Source: an uncultured Pelagibacteraceae bacterium
GTDB lineage: Bacteria; Pseudomonadota; Alphaproteobacteria; Pelagibacterales; Pelagibacteraceae
Reading direction: 5' to 3'
Assembly (NCBI GenBank): GCA_902531175.1
Contig: CACADE010000009.1
Coordinates: forward strand, 1 to 47,555
Length of the DNA: 47,555 bases
Below the pieces are notes generated by a model. That model worked only from the letters and a program-made list of their open reading frames with translations. It made no database searches and had not been told where the DNA came from. A program made the translations under genes and the position numbers. Below, piece after piece: positions 16,857-24,924 of the stretch. How positions within the stretch are numbered: position 1 is the stretch's first letter; each line of letters opens with the position of its first letter.

Positions 16857-17563
16857 TGGCATACTTTGAAGGAGCAAAAATGACTGCAGGTTATGGGGAT
16901 GGTCCTGATATAATTAGTTCATGTTCCATAACTGCCAATAGGGGAGAGATAGTAGCTATTCTAGGTCCCAATGGTGCTGGCAAATCAACAGCCATGAAAG
17001 CGATGCTCGGATTATTAAAATTAAAATCAGGTTCTGTAACTTTGAATGGTGAAGATATTTCAAAAATTAATCCTCAAGATCGAGTAAAAAAGGGTATTTC
17101 ATTTGTTCCACAAACAAGAAATGTATTTGCTGAGTTGACTGTAAGAGAAAATTTAGAGATTGGTGGCTTTTTGACAGAAGGTAGTTTAGAAAATAAAATT
17201 GAGAGTATTTATAGTTTGTTTCCAATCTTGAGTGAAAAAAAATCCCAAGTCGTCGGACAATTATCTGGCGGACAACGTCAGCAAGTCGCGCTTGGAAGAG
17301 CTTTAATGAGTGATCCATCAGTTCTTATGTTAGATGAGCCCACAGCTGGAGTTTCTCCAATTGTAATGGATGAATTGTTTGAACATATAATAAAAGTTAA
17401 AAAAACAAATGTTGCCGTTATTATGGTTGAGCAAAACGCAAAGCAAGCATTAAGTATTTCAGATCGAGGCTATGTATTGGTAACAGGTCAAAATAAATTT
17501 GAGGGATCCGGTAATGATTTGCTTGAGGATCCCGAGGTTCGTAGATCATTTTTGGGAGCGTAA
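16856..17563 (+). CDS. livF: second LIV-type ABC transporter ATPase, LivF-like
   Basis: This is a 235-aa ATPase with Walker A GPNGAGKST, Q-loop FVPQTRNVFAELTV, signature LSGGQRQQVALGRAL, Walker B VLMLDEPTAGVSP and VEQNAKQAL after it, the standard LivF pattern. It overlaps both neighbours by one base (TAATG on each side), which implies tight translational coupling within the second transporter operon. Confidence 0.94.
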   Translation: MAYFEGAKMTAGYGDGPDIISSCSITANRGEIVAILGPNGAGKSTAMKAMLGLLKLKSGSVTLNGEDISKINPQDRVKKGISFVPQTRNVFAELTVRENLEIGGFLTEGSLENKIESIYSLFPILSEKKSQVVGQLSGGQRQQVALGRALMSDPSVLMLDEPTAGVSPIVMDELFEHIIKVKKTNVAVIMVEQNAKQALSISDRGYVLVTGQNKFEGSGNDLLEDPEVRRSFLGA

Positions 17564-18573
17564 TGGATTTCTTAAATGCCATAATTGTACTTTTTAATTT
17601 CACAGTAATACCAGCGTTAGCTTATGGTTCACAATTAGCTTTAGGTGCTATTTTTGTTACTTTAATTTATGCAGTTTTAAGATTTGCTAATTTTGCAACT
17701 GGAGACATGATGTCTTTTGGAACAATGTTTGCAGTTATTCTAACATATTATTTTCAGTCTTTAGGTTTTGGATTAGGTTTTTTACCAACAGCGCTTTTAA
17801 CAATTCCTTTCGCCATCCTTATGATGATTTTATATATGTTAATCATAGATAAATTTGTTTTCAGTTATTACAGGATAAAAAAAAGTCCTCCAGTTCAGTT
17901 TGCAATGGTTAGTGTAGGGGTTATGTTTGTCACTCAAGCCTTAATTAGAATAATCATTGGACCATCTGATAGAAGATTTTTAGATGGTGAAAAATTTATA
18001 ATTAAAGCAACGGAATTTAAAGAAATGACTGGTCTTGCAGAAGGTATAACTTTAAAATCAACACAAGCAATAACAATAATCGTAACTTTAGTTGTTGTTT
18101 CAATAATGTTTTGGTTTTTAAATAGAACTAAAACTGGAACAAGTATGAGAGCTTATTCAGACAATGAAGATTTAGCATTATTGTCTGGTATAGATCCTAA
18201 GAGAGTTGTTTTGATAACATGGGTTATCGCAGGAATTTTGGCTACTATTGGTGGAGTATTATACGGTTTAGATAAAAGTTATAGACCTTTTGTTTATTTT
18301 AATAATATGCTTCCAATATTTGCTGCAGCAATTGTTGGAGGAATCGGAAACCCGTATGGGGCATTTTTTGGGGGTTATGTAATTGCATTTGCTGAAATTT
18401 TACTTACATACTCTTATAAAAAATTCGTTGCATATTTGTTACCTTCAAGCTTGGAACCAAACTCTCTTATGCAACTTCTTTCTACAGACTATAAATTTGT
18501 AGTATCATTTTCAATATTGGTAATTGTTTTATTAATAAGACCGTCTGGTATTTTTAAAGGGAAAACTATATGA
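17563..18573 (+). CDS. livH: second LIV-type ABC transporter permease, LivH-like
   Basis: This is a 336-aa inner-membrane permease. The conserved N-terminal segment is FVTLIYAVLRFANFATGDMMSFG. The ATPase-docking loop is TSMRAYSDNEDLALLSGIDPKRV, and AAIVGGIGNPYGAFFGGYVI marks the last conserved helices. A periplasmic loop near residues 130-165 is longer than in the first LivH. It overlaps livM by 4 bases (ATGA). Confidence 0.92.
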   Translation: MDFLNAIIVLFNFTVIPALAYGSQLALGAIFVTLIYAVLRFANFATGDMMSFGTMFAVILTYYFQSLGFGLGFLPTALLTIPFAILMMILYMLIIDKFVFSYYRIKKSPPVQFAMVSVGVMFVTQALIRIIIGPSDRRFLDGEKFIIKATEFKEMTGLAEGITLKSTQAITIIVTLVVVSIMFWFLNRTKTGTSMRAYSDNEDLALLSGIDPKRVVLITWVIAGILATIGGVLYGLDKSYRPFVYFNNMLPIFAAAIVGGIGNPYGAFFGGYVIAFAEILLTYSYKKFVAYLLPSSLEPNSLMQLLSTDYKFVVSFSILVIVLLIRPSGIFKGKTI

Positions 18574-19940
18574 GAAATTATGAAAACGTAATTTATGCAT
18601 ATATAATAATGTTATTATTAATCATTTGTGTTGGTCTCTTCCAATCTTGGTCAATTGCCCTTACAATCTTAAATTATTGTTTGATCTCAGCAGTAATGAC
18701 AATAGGAGCAAATATTCAGTGGGGATACGCTGGTTTAATTAACTTTGGTATAATGGGTTATACCGCCTTAGGTGGTTTAGCGGTCGTACTTGTCTCCGTC
18801 GATCCTGTTAAAAAAGCATGGCAGGTTGGTGGATTAAATATTTTAGGTAGTATTTGGATAATTGTAGCAATTGTATTTATAACGAGATTTATTTTAAAAA
18901 GGTTTGAGAAATCATTAATAAGAAATTATTCCATTGCTTTTCTAATTATAGCTGGAGTTATTTTAATTAGAGTTACTGCAACGCCAGGAATAGAGGCTAT
19001 AGAGTCTGTAGATCCCGCTGTGTCAGGATTTTTGGGAGGAATGGGGTTGCCTGTCTTAATGTCATGGATTATAGGAGCTCTTCTTGCAGGTGCACTTGCG
19101 TTTATTGTTGGAAAAATTGCTTTAGGATTAAGAGCGGACTATCTTGCTATTGCAACACTTCTTATTGCTGAGATAATTGTATCAATTATTAAACATGAAG
19201 AATGGCTGGCTAGAGGTGTAAAAAATGTTATCGGTCTAAAAAGACCAGCTCCATACGAAGTTGAATTACAAAAAACTCAATGGTTCAGGGATTTTATTGA
19301 AAAAATCTACTCAAATAAACTAGAGTTAATAAATACTATTGCTCAGAAAAAAATTGTTCTAAATCAACTAATTATTGATGCATCATCAATTTTTGTAAAA
19401 CTATGTTTCACTAGTTTGTTTTTATCTGTAGTTATTATCTTACTAATTGTTACTCAAAAAGCTTTATATTCTCCATGGGGGAGAAAAATGAGAGCTATTA
19501 GAGATAACGAAGAGGCAGCAAGCGCAATGGGAAAAAATATAGTTAAAGAGCACTTATTTATATTTATCTTAGGTTCAGCAATAGTAGGTTTGGCAGGTGC
19601 AATGATGGTCACAAATGATGGTCTTTTTACTCCAGGAAGCTACAGACCAATGCGTTATACTTTTGTAATATGGGTAATGGTTATTGTTGGTGGAACAGGT
19701 AATAACTTTGGCGCTATTCTTGGTGGATTTGTCGTCTGGTTTTTGTGGGTGGAAGCAGCACCAATATCTTTATTTTTAATTGATTTGTTTACCGCTCATC
19801 TTCCAGAGACCAACATGATAAGATCACATCTAGTTGAAAGTGCTCCATATTTTAGATTTTTATTAATAGGAATAGGATTACTTTTAATCATGAGATATAG
19901 GCCTCAAGGAATAATACCAGAAAAAATAATCAAACAATAA
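18570..19940 (+). CDS. livM: second LIV-type ABC transporter permease, LivM-like, enlarged
   Basis: This is a 456-aa inner-membrane permease, about 100 residues longer than usual for LivM. Core motifs are GANIQWGYAGLINFGIMGYTALGG near residue 47, LGLRADYLAIATLLIAEI near residue 190, and the docking loop RKMRAIRDNEEAASAMGKN. The extra length is partly an N-terminal membrane section and mainly a loop with LKRPAPYEVELQKTQWFRDF near residues 210-260. The binding protein for this complex is probably the convergent gene at 20052-21281. Confidence 0.9.
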   Translation: MRNYENVIYAYIIMLLLIICVGLFQSWSIALTILNYCLISAVMTIGANIQWGYAGLINFGIMGYTALGGLAVVLVSVDPVKKAWQVGGLNILGSIWIIVAIVFITRFILKRFEKSLIRNYSIAFLIIAGVILIRVTATPGIEAIESVDPAVSGFLGGMGLPVLMSWIIGALLAGALAFIVGKIALGLRADYLAIATLLIAEIIVSIIKHEEWLARGVKNVIGLKRPAPYEVELQKTQWFRDFIEKIYSNKLELINTIAQKKIVLNQLIIDASSIFVKLCFTSLFLSVVIILLIVTQKALYSPWGRKMRAIRDNEEAASAMGKNIVKEHLFIFILGSAIVGLAGAMMVTNDGLFTPGSYRPMRYTFVIWVMVIVGGTGNNFGAILGGFVVWFLWVEAAPISLFLIDLFTAHLPETNMIRSHLVESAPYFRFLLIGIGLLLIMRYRPQGIIPEKIIKQ

Positions 19941-19941
19941 A

Positions 19942-20010
19942 ATGTATTATATTCTTCTAGGTATAGTAATAGGATTAATTTTTTATTTATCTGACAAATA
20001 TCTTTTTTAA
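19942..20010 (+). CDS. possible 22-aa membrane microprotein
   Basis: An ATG one base after the livM stop opens a 22-codon frame that encodes a single hydrophobic helix (MYYILLGIVIGLIFYL) followed by a short polar tail (SDKYLF). Its stop codon is in the first arm of the operon terminator. The position and the helix resemble known single-span transporter microproteins, but it is short enough to be chance in AT-rich DNA. Confidence 0.3.
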   Translation: MYYILLGIVIGLIFYLSDKYLF

Positions 20011-20043
20011 AACCCCAGCAAGTTAGTCGAACTGGGGTTTTAA
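20007..20043. terminator. bidirectional intrinsic terminator between livM and a convergent binding-protein gene
   Basis: TTAAAACCCCAG (20007-20018) pairs fully with CTGGGGTTTTAA (20032-20043) around a 13-base loop. The stem has four C-G pairs at its core and T/A-runs at the outside on both strands, so it can stop transcription of livM from the left and of the binding-protein gene from the right. Confidence 0.85.
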
Positions 20044-20051
20044 GATTTTAG

Positions 20052-21281
20052 TTATCTTTGAGCTTTATTTTGAAATTTTCCGCCTTTTATTTCTTTCTCT
20101 AAAAAAGATCCAAAAGCTTCACCAACATCAGTTAGCTCAACTGCGGTAGCACCTTCATAATTTATTTCTTTACCCTCAGCAAGCAAATCTAAAGCCTTTT
20201 TTAATTCTCCAGGAAAAATTTTAACTCCAGGTGAATTTGCTACGCTCATTATGTTGCTTTGGATTACAGATCTATCTGCAGAACCTCCTGCTTGCATTGC
20301 TAATGTCATAAGCGCTGCAGCATCATAGGATTCACCTGTATATGGTCCTGAAGAGTCAATTCCTGCTGCTTTAGCAACTTCTCCAAACAATCCAGCTCCC
20401 TTACCCATTGATCCAGGTAATGAACCAAATGATTTGTTTAGACTATCTCCAAATCTATCAGTTAGCGAGTCACCAATCATTCCATCTGATAAAACAAATG
20501 TATCAAAAGCACCGGAATCTAGTGATCCTTGTATAATCATTCCACCACCTTGATCAAGGTAACCTAATACTGCAACTGCATCACCACCAGCAGCTGCTAG
20601 TGTTGCTACCTCAGCACCATAATCTGCTTTACCTTCTTCATGTGAAGTAACCACAGTTACATTAATTCCATGCGCTTTGACGGCACCTTCATATACATCG
20701 GCTAAACCTTTTCCATAATCATTATTAGTATAAGTTATTGCAATACTTTTAACTCCTCTGTCTTTAGTAATGTCTGCAAGTACTTGTCCTCCTCTAGCAT
20801 CAGATGGTGCAGTTCTAAAAAAGAAACCATTATCAGCAAGGTCTGTTAAACCTGGCGATGTTGCAGAAGGCGATATCATTACTACTCCATTTGGAACTGC
20901 AACATTTTTAGCTATTGCTCCAGTTACTCCTGAACAGTCTGCTCCCATAATTGCATTTACTCCACCTGAAACAAGCCCTTCTGCTGCTGTAACTGCAGCA
21001 GCTGAATCAACGCATGTCGAGTCTGCTCTTTGTGTTGTGATAGTTGATCCATTTAACAGGGATCCTGAATCAGAAGCTTCTTTAAAAGCAAGTTCTGCTG
21101 AAGCAGCCATTGCAGGTGTTAAAGATTCAATCGGTCCAGTAAATCCTAAGATAATTCCAATCTTTATATCTTGTTTTACTCCAACTTTAGTTTGCTGTTG
21201 CGCAAAATAAAAAATCGCAGCAACCACAATGATTGCTCCAATAATTATAATTCCTAAGTTATTTTTCTTTGTTTCTGCCAT
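20052..21281 (-). CDS. LIV-type ABC transporter substrate-binding protein, membrane-anchored form
   Basis: This 409-aa protein has the Peripla_BP_6 fold: IKIGIILGFTGPIESLTP at the start of the mature part, ADCSGVTGAIA and ISPSATSPGLTDL in the ligand region, and TYTNNDYGKGLADVYEG in lobe two. The N-terminus (NNLGIIIIGAIIVVAAIFYFA) is a hydrophobic segment without a clear Ala-x-Ala cleavage site, so it may stay as a membrane anchor. A Shine-Dalgarno (GAGGA) precedes the ATG. It faces the second LIV operon tail-to-tail across a shared terminator and most likely serves it. Ligand unknown. Confidence 0.9.
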   Translation of the reverse strand: MAETKKNNLGIIIIGAIIVVAAIFYFAQQQTKVGVKQDIKIGIILGFTGPIESLTPAMAASAELAFKEASDSGSLLNGSTITTQRADSTCVDSAAAVTAAEGLVSGGVNAIMGADCSGVTGAIAKNVAVPNGVVMISPSATSPGLTDLADNGFFFRTAPSDARGGQVLADITKDRGVKSIAITYTNNDYGKGLADVYEGAVKAHGINVTVVTSHEEGKADYGAEVATLAAAGGDAVAVLGYLDQGGGMIIQGSLDSGAFDTFVLSDGMIGDSLTDRFGDSLNKSFGSLPGSMGKGAGLFGEVAKAAGIDSSGPYTGESYDAAALMTLAMQAGGSADRSVIQSNIMSVANSPGVKIFPGELKKALDLLAEGKEINYEGATAVELTDVGEAFGSFLEKEIKGGKFQNKAQR

Positions 21282-21285
21282 ATTA

Positions 21286-21290
21286 TCCTC
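21286..21290 (-). promoter_or_regulatory. ribosome binding site of the anchored binding-protein gene
   Basis: On the minus strand GAGGA lies 4 bases before the ATG at 21281. It is one of only a few clear Shine-Dalgarno sequences in the window, and all three clearest ones precede binding-protein genes. Confidence 0.65.
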
Positions 21291-21291
21291 T

Positions 21292-21305
21292 AATTGTTAA
21301 CAATT
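21292..21305. promoter_or_regulatory. 14-bp perfect palindrome in the leader of the binding-protein gene
   Basis: AATTGTTAACAATT is its own reverse complement. On the minus strand it lies just downstream of a TATATAAA stretch that may serve as the -10 region and just upstream of the Shine-Dalgarno, the usual place for a repressor site. No regulator gene is nearby. Confidence 0.4.
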
Positions 21306-21392
21306 TATATAATCAAAATTAAATCCTATTAAATTATTATTTCAATGAGAAAATTATCTCAATTTTCGAACAAATACTTATAATTTTAACAA

Positions 21393-22340
21393 TTATCTGT
21401 TAGGGGTGTCTGTCGCAATCATTTGACCTCTCACTTTTTCCCTAAAGTAAATATACACTCCTGCAGAAATAATAATAGCTGCTCCAAGAAACGTTCTTGG
21501 CTCAGGTATTGTTTTAAATAATATGTATCCTGCAATCATCGCAAAAATTATATAAGAGTATTCAAACAAAGATACAATTGACGGTGAAGCAATACTATAA
21601 GCTGAAAAGACACAAAAGAAAGATATAGAAGCAACCACTCCCATTACAAAAACATAAGGCCATGAAGCCGAAGGGTTAGTAAACCATTCTCTAACAATAA
21701 ATTGTAAAGTAGGATCAGAAAAATTATTAAATTTCCCATCTCCGCTAACTAGATAAATAATTAAACTTATAATAACCGCAAAAATATAAAGCAAAGTCAT
21801 TTGAGTATAAATATTATCTTTATCAGAAGTATATTTTGTAATTGTCATCGAGCAAGCATAACAAAGCGCACATCCTACAGGTGCTAATTTGAAAAAATTA
21901 AATTCTTCAAGTGTTGGATTAAGTACAACTAATACTCCTATAAAACCAACAACAATTGCACTCCATCTTCTAATTCCAATTTGTTCCTTTAAGAAAAATT
22001 TAGCAAGCATAGACATAAAAAAAGGACATGAGAAAAACAAAGCACTAACCATCGCTAAAGACATAAAGGTTAAAGAAATATAAAAAAAAGCAAATCCAAA
22101 AAAGAAACAAACAACTCTAACTAAAGTTAAAAAAGGATAATGAGTTTTTAGAGTAAATTTTTTTTTTGTTATTAAAAAAAAAGATATGAGAATAGTCGCC
22201 TGTATTAAAGTTCTTCCCAAATATAACTCAAACAATGCAATATCCTCAAAAATGAACTTTATTAATGAGTCTTGAATGGAAAAAAAGGCCATTCCAGTCA
22301 TAATAAACAAAATACCTTTTGTATTATCGTTTGTTTGCAT
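21393..22340 (-). CDS. EamA/DMT family transporter
   Basis: This 315-aa inner-membrane protein has ten hydrophobic segments in two homologous EamA halves. Family features are the N-terminal ILFIMTGMAFFSIQDSLIKF, the mid-protein RRWSAIVVGFIGVLVVLNP and the C-terminal EPRTFLGAAIIISAGVYIYF. DMT proteins export or import small metabolites, and the substrate is unknown. It is divergent from a GFA-type gene across 62 bases and lies upstream of the anchored binding-protein gene on the same strand, 111 bases apart. Confidence 0.85.
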   Translation of the reverse strand: MQTNDNTKGILFIMTGMAFFSIQDSLIKFIFEDIALFELYLGRTLIQATILISFFLITKKKFTLKTHYPFLTLVRVVCFFFGFAFFYISLTFMSLAMVSALFFSCPFFMSMLAKFFLKEQIGIRRWSAIVVGFIGVLVVLNPTLEEFNFFKLAPVGCALCYACSMTITKYTSDKDNIYTQMTLLYIFAVIISLIIYLVSGDGKFNNFSDPTLQFIVREWFTNPSASWPYVFVMGVVASISFFCVFSAYSIASPSIVSLFEYSYIIFAMIAGYILFKTIPEPRTFLGAAIIISAGVYIYFREKVRGQMIATDTPNR

Positions 22341-22402
22341 ATCGCACCTATATCAAAAAAACTTTAACCTTCATAATTAATAAGATACTCTAAAAAGTAT
22401 TT

Positions 22403-22879
22403 ATGGAAGATTTTAAACCAATTTCTGGTAGCTGTATTTGTGGAGAAATTGAATATACTATTAAATCTAAGCCTTTATTTACACATGCTTGTCACTGTAA
22501 AGATTGTAAGAAAATAACCGGATCATCTTTCGTTGTTAATACAAGTATTTTTGAAAATTCATTAGATATCAAAGGTGAGCTTTTAGAAAACAAGTTAATT
22601 GCAGGCAGTGGAAAAAGCTGCAAGGTTTTCTTTTGCAAAAAGTGCGGTGTTTACATTTATTCTGACTATGAATTCGCTGTTAAAAGGATAAGTATCAGAA
22701 CAAATACTTTATCTAATCCAGAGCTTTTTCCGCCTCAAGCACACATATTTGTTAAAAGTAAAGATCCATGGATAAATATTGTAAACAAAGATATTTGCTA
22801 TGATGAAATGTATGATCCTAAAATTGCTTGGCCTAAAGAAAGTTTAGATAGATATAAAGAATATCTCGAGTCTAATTAA
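22403..22879 (+). CDS. GFA (glutathione-dependent formaldehyde-activating fold) family protein
   Basis: This 158-aa zinc protein has the GFA cysteine pattern: GSCICGEIEY at the start, HACHCKDCKKITGSS near residue 31, and FFCKKCGVYIYSD in the second half. The founding member was linked to formaldehyde-glutathione adduct formation, though that role is disputed, and most members have no proven function. It ends 8 bases inside the convergent GMC gene. A second GFA protein lies at 27673, so the pair brackets the carnitine genes; formaldehyde released by demethylation of betaines would be a possible link. Confidence 0.85.
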   Translation: MEDFKPISGSCICGEIEYTIKSKPLFTHACHCKDCKKITGSSFVVNTSIFENSLDIKGELLENKLIAGSGKSCKVFFCKKCGVYIYSDYEFAVKRISIRTNTLSNPELFPPQAHIFVKSKDPWINIVNKDICYDEMYDPKIAWPKESLDRYKEYLESN

Positions 22880-24452
22880 GGATAAAGTCAGCTGCTCTTT
22901 CACCTATCATTAAAGTTGGTGCATTTAAATTACCACTAGTAATCTCTGGCATAACAGAAGCATCTGCAACTCTTAAATTTTCCAAACCATGAACTTTCAA
23001 TTTTTCGTCAACTACAGCCATTTTGTCCACACCCATTTTTAATGTACAGGATGGATGATAAGCTGTTTCGGCTTTTGATCTAATATACTCGGTAATTTGA
23101 TCATCATCAGCTGCACTTTCACCTGGTCCTATTTCTTTTCCAGCGTAAGGTTTCATTGAATCTTGACTTAAAATTTTCCTAGCTACACGAACACACTTAA
23201 TTGTTTCTTTTAAATCATATTCATCTTCTAAATAATTAAATTGAATTTTAGGGTAATCGTATGGATTTGAACTATTTAATTTAATATGTCCTCTACTTTT
23301 AGGTTGATTCAAACTTGCGTGTAATTGATAACCATGTCTGTCAGGATCAACTAATCCATGATCGATTACAAATGCCGGAAAAAAATGAAATTGAATATTT
23401 GGATAGCTTTTGTCTTCTGAAGATTTGCAGAAACCACCTGCTTCTAAAAATGAAGTAGAACATGGACCACTTTTTGAAAGAAACCATTGAATACCAATTT
23501 TAAGCATATTTATTTTGTTAACATAAGAATAAAGTGTATCTTTAGTCTTACATTCTTGCTGAATGTAGGTTTCTAAATGATCTTGTAAATTTTGACCTAC
23601 TCCCTCTAAAGAATGCACAACATTAATTCCTTTATCTTTTAAATCTTTTTCAGGTCCTACACCTGATAACATTAATAGTTGTGGTGAATTGATTGAACCT
23701 CCACTTAAAATAACTTCTTTGCTAGCATAAACCTTTGTGACTTTATTTTTGATATTTACCTCTATTCCAACTGCTTTTTTTCCTTCAAAAATAATCCTTT
23801 CAGCAAAAGAATTGGTAAAGACTTTTAAATTTTTTCTTTTTTTTGCAGGTTCTAGGTAATATTTAGAAGCGCTAGCTCTTTGACCTTTATGAATTGTAAT
23901 ATCATACATTCCAAATCCCTCTTGATCTTCTCCGTTCATATCTTTATTTTTTTTATACCCTGCTTCGACTGAAGCATTAATAAAAGCACTAAACAACGGA
24001 TTTTTGTTTTTGGATTGATTTACTGGTAAAATTCCTTTCCCACCTCTGAATTCATTCTCTCCTTCGGACCACGTCTCAATTTTTTTAAAAAATGGTAAAA
24101 CATTTTCATAAGACCATGATTTCAAGCCAAATGAGGCCCATCTCTCATAGTCGTTTTTATTTCCTCGAACATAAACCATCCCATTATGTGCAGAACAACC
24201 ACCTATCATTTTTCCTCTTGGGCAAAATAATCTCCTATTATTTAAATTAGGTTCTGGTTCCGAATAATATTTATAATTATATTTTGGATCATGCATTGCA
24301 TACAAAATTGCCAAAGGCATATTAACCTTCCAAATATCACTAGATCCACCTGCCTCAAACAAGGCAACATTAAATTTCCCATTTTCACTTAATCTATTTG
24401 CAAGAACACATCCTGCTGTACCAGCTCCAACAATTATGTAGTCAAAATTCAT
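22872..24452 (-). CDS. betA: GMC-family FAD oxidoreductase, choline-dehydrogenase-like
   Basis: This is a 526-aa flavoenzyme of the glucose-methanol-choline family. The FAD-binding motif is YIIVGAGTAGCVLANRLSE at the N-terminus. GMC signature 1 is GGCSAHNGMVYVRG near residue 83 and signature 2 is SGGSINSPQLLMLSGVG near residue 250. The C-terminal catalytic part has AYHPSCTLKMG, with the active-site His, and GNLNAPTLMIGE. The likely reaction is choline to betaine aldehyde and perhaps on to glycine betaine; other alcohols are possible. It starts one base after the thioesterase gene ends, so it is in the minus-strand operon with the CitE-like and thioesterase genes. Confidence 0.82.
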   Translation of the reverse strand: MNFDYIIVGAGTAGCVLANRLSENGKFNVALFEAGGSSDIWKVNMPLAILYAMHDPKYNYKYYSEPEPNLNNRRLFCPRGKMIGGCSAHNGMVYVRGNKNDYERWASFGLKSWSYENVLPFFKKIETWSEGENEFRGGKGILPVNQSKNKNPLFSAFINASVEAGYKKNKDMNGEDQEGFGMYDITIHKGQRASASKYYLEPAKKRKNLKVFTNSFAERIIFEGKKAVGIEVNIKNKVTKVYASKEVILSGGSINSPQLLMLSGVGPEKDLKDKGINVVHSLEGVGQNLQDHLETYIQQECKTKDTLYSYVNKINMLKIGIQWFLSKSGPCSTSFLEAGGFCKSSEDKSYPNIQFHFFPAFVIDHGLVDPDRHGYQLHASLNQPKSRGHIKLNSSNPYDYPKIQFNYLEDEYDLKETIKCVRVARKILSQDSMKPYAGKEIGPGESAADDDQITEYIRSKAETAYHPSCTLKMGVDKMAVVDEKLKVHGLENLRVADASVMPEITSGNLNAPTLMIGERAADFILN

Positions 24453-24920
24453 TTACTTTTTAAGTTTATCTGCAAGTACTAATTTATCTGATTTAAAACT
24501 ATTTTTATTTTCGTTAATAAAATCATCCATAATTTTTATTTTATCTTCTTCAAATTCTGTAACTTTTCTTTTTTCAAGATCGATATAAAGAGATATACTT
24601 TCTGTAGTTGCAGCAAGTTTTCCTGTTTTTTTTTCGATCATCTCACATTTTAAATGTAATCTTTTCTTATCATGATCAAAGAAAGTGCAATAAACATCAA
24701 CTTCTTCATTTTCTTTAACTTCATTGTCGTAAGTTGTTCTTGTTTCAACCACCATTGTACTTCTTTTATTTATTTGTGCTTTAGCTCCGCCCATATCAAA
24801 TTTATTAAGCATTGTTTCCCATGCCTCATCAAAAATTAAAACATAATAAGCCATGTTCATATGCTCATTATAATCTGTCCAATCTTTTATTATTTTTCTC
24901 GAAGCCAAATGAAATGACAT
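24453..24920 (-). CDS. hot-dog thioesterase, probable betainyl-CoA thioesterase
   Basis: This 155-aa protein has the 4-hydroxybenzoyl-CoA thioesterase fold, with the active-site block DWTDYNEHMNMAYYV near residues 14-28. That block closely resembles the thioesterase domain that is fused to carnitine dehydrogenase in some bacteria. Here it is a separate gene four bases after the CitE-like gene. In the carnitine route it would hydrolyse betainyl-CoA to glycine betaine and CoA. The family call is firm, while the substrate is inferred from the neighbouring carnitine dehydrogenase and BKACE genes. Confidence 0.8.
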   Translation of the reverse strand: MSFHLASRKIIKDWTDYNEHMNMAYYVLIFDEAWETMLNKFDMGGAKAQINKRSTMVVETRTTYDNEVKENEEVDVYCTFFDHDKKRLHLKCEMIEKKTGKLAATTESISLYIDLEKRKVTEFEEDKIKIMDDFINENKNSFKSDKLVLADKLKK

Positions 24921-24924
24921 TTTA

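Noticed and set aside
20770..21210. 146-codon plus-strand frame rich in Ser, Pro and Thr
   Set aside because: It lies fully antisense to the binding-protein gene at 20052-21281 and shows no domain; it reflects that gene's codon pattern.
21330..21362. Weak hairpin TGAGA/TCTCA between the DMT and binding-protein genes
   Set aside because: The stem is only 5 bp without GC-rich core or T-run; expected by chance in AT-rich DNA.
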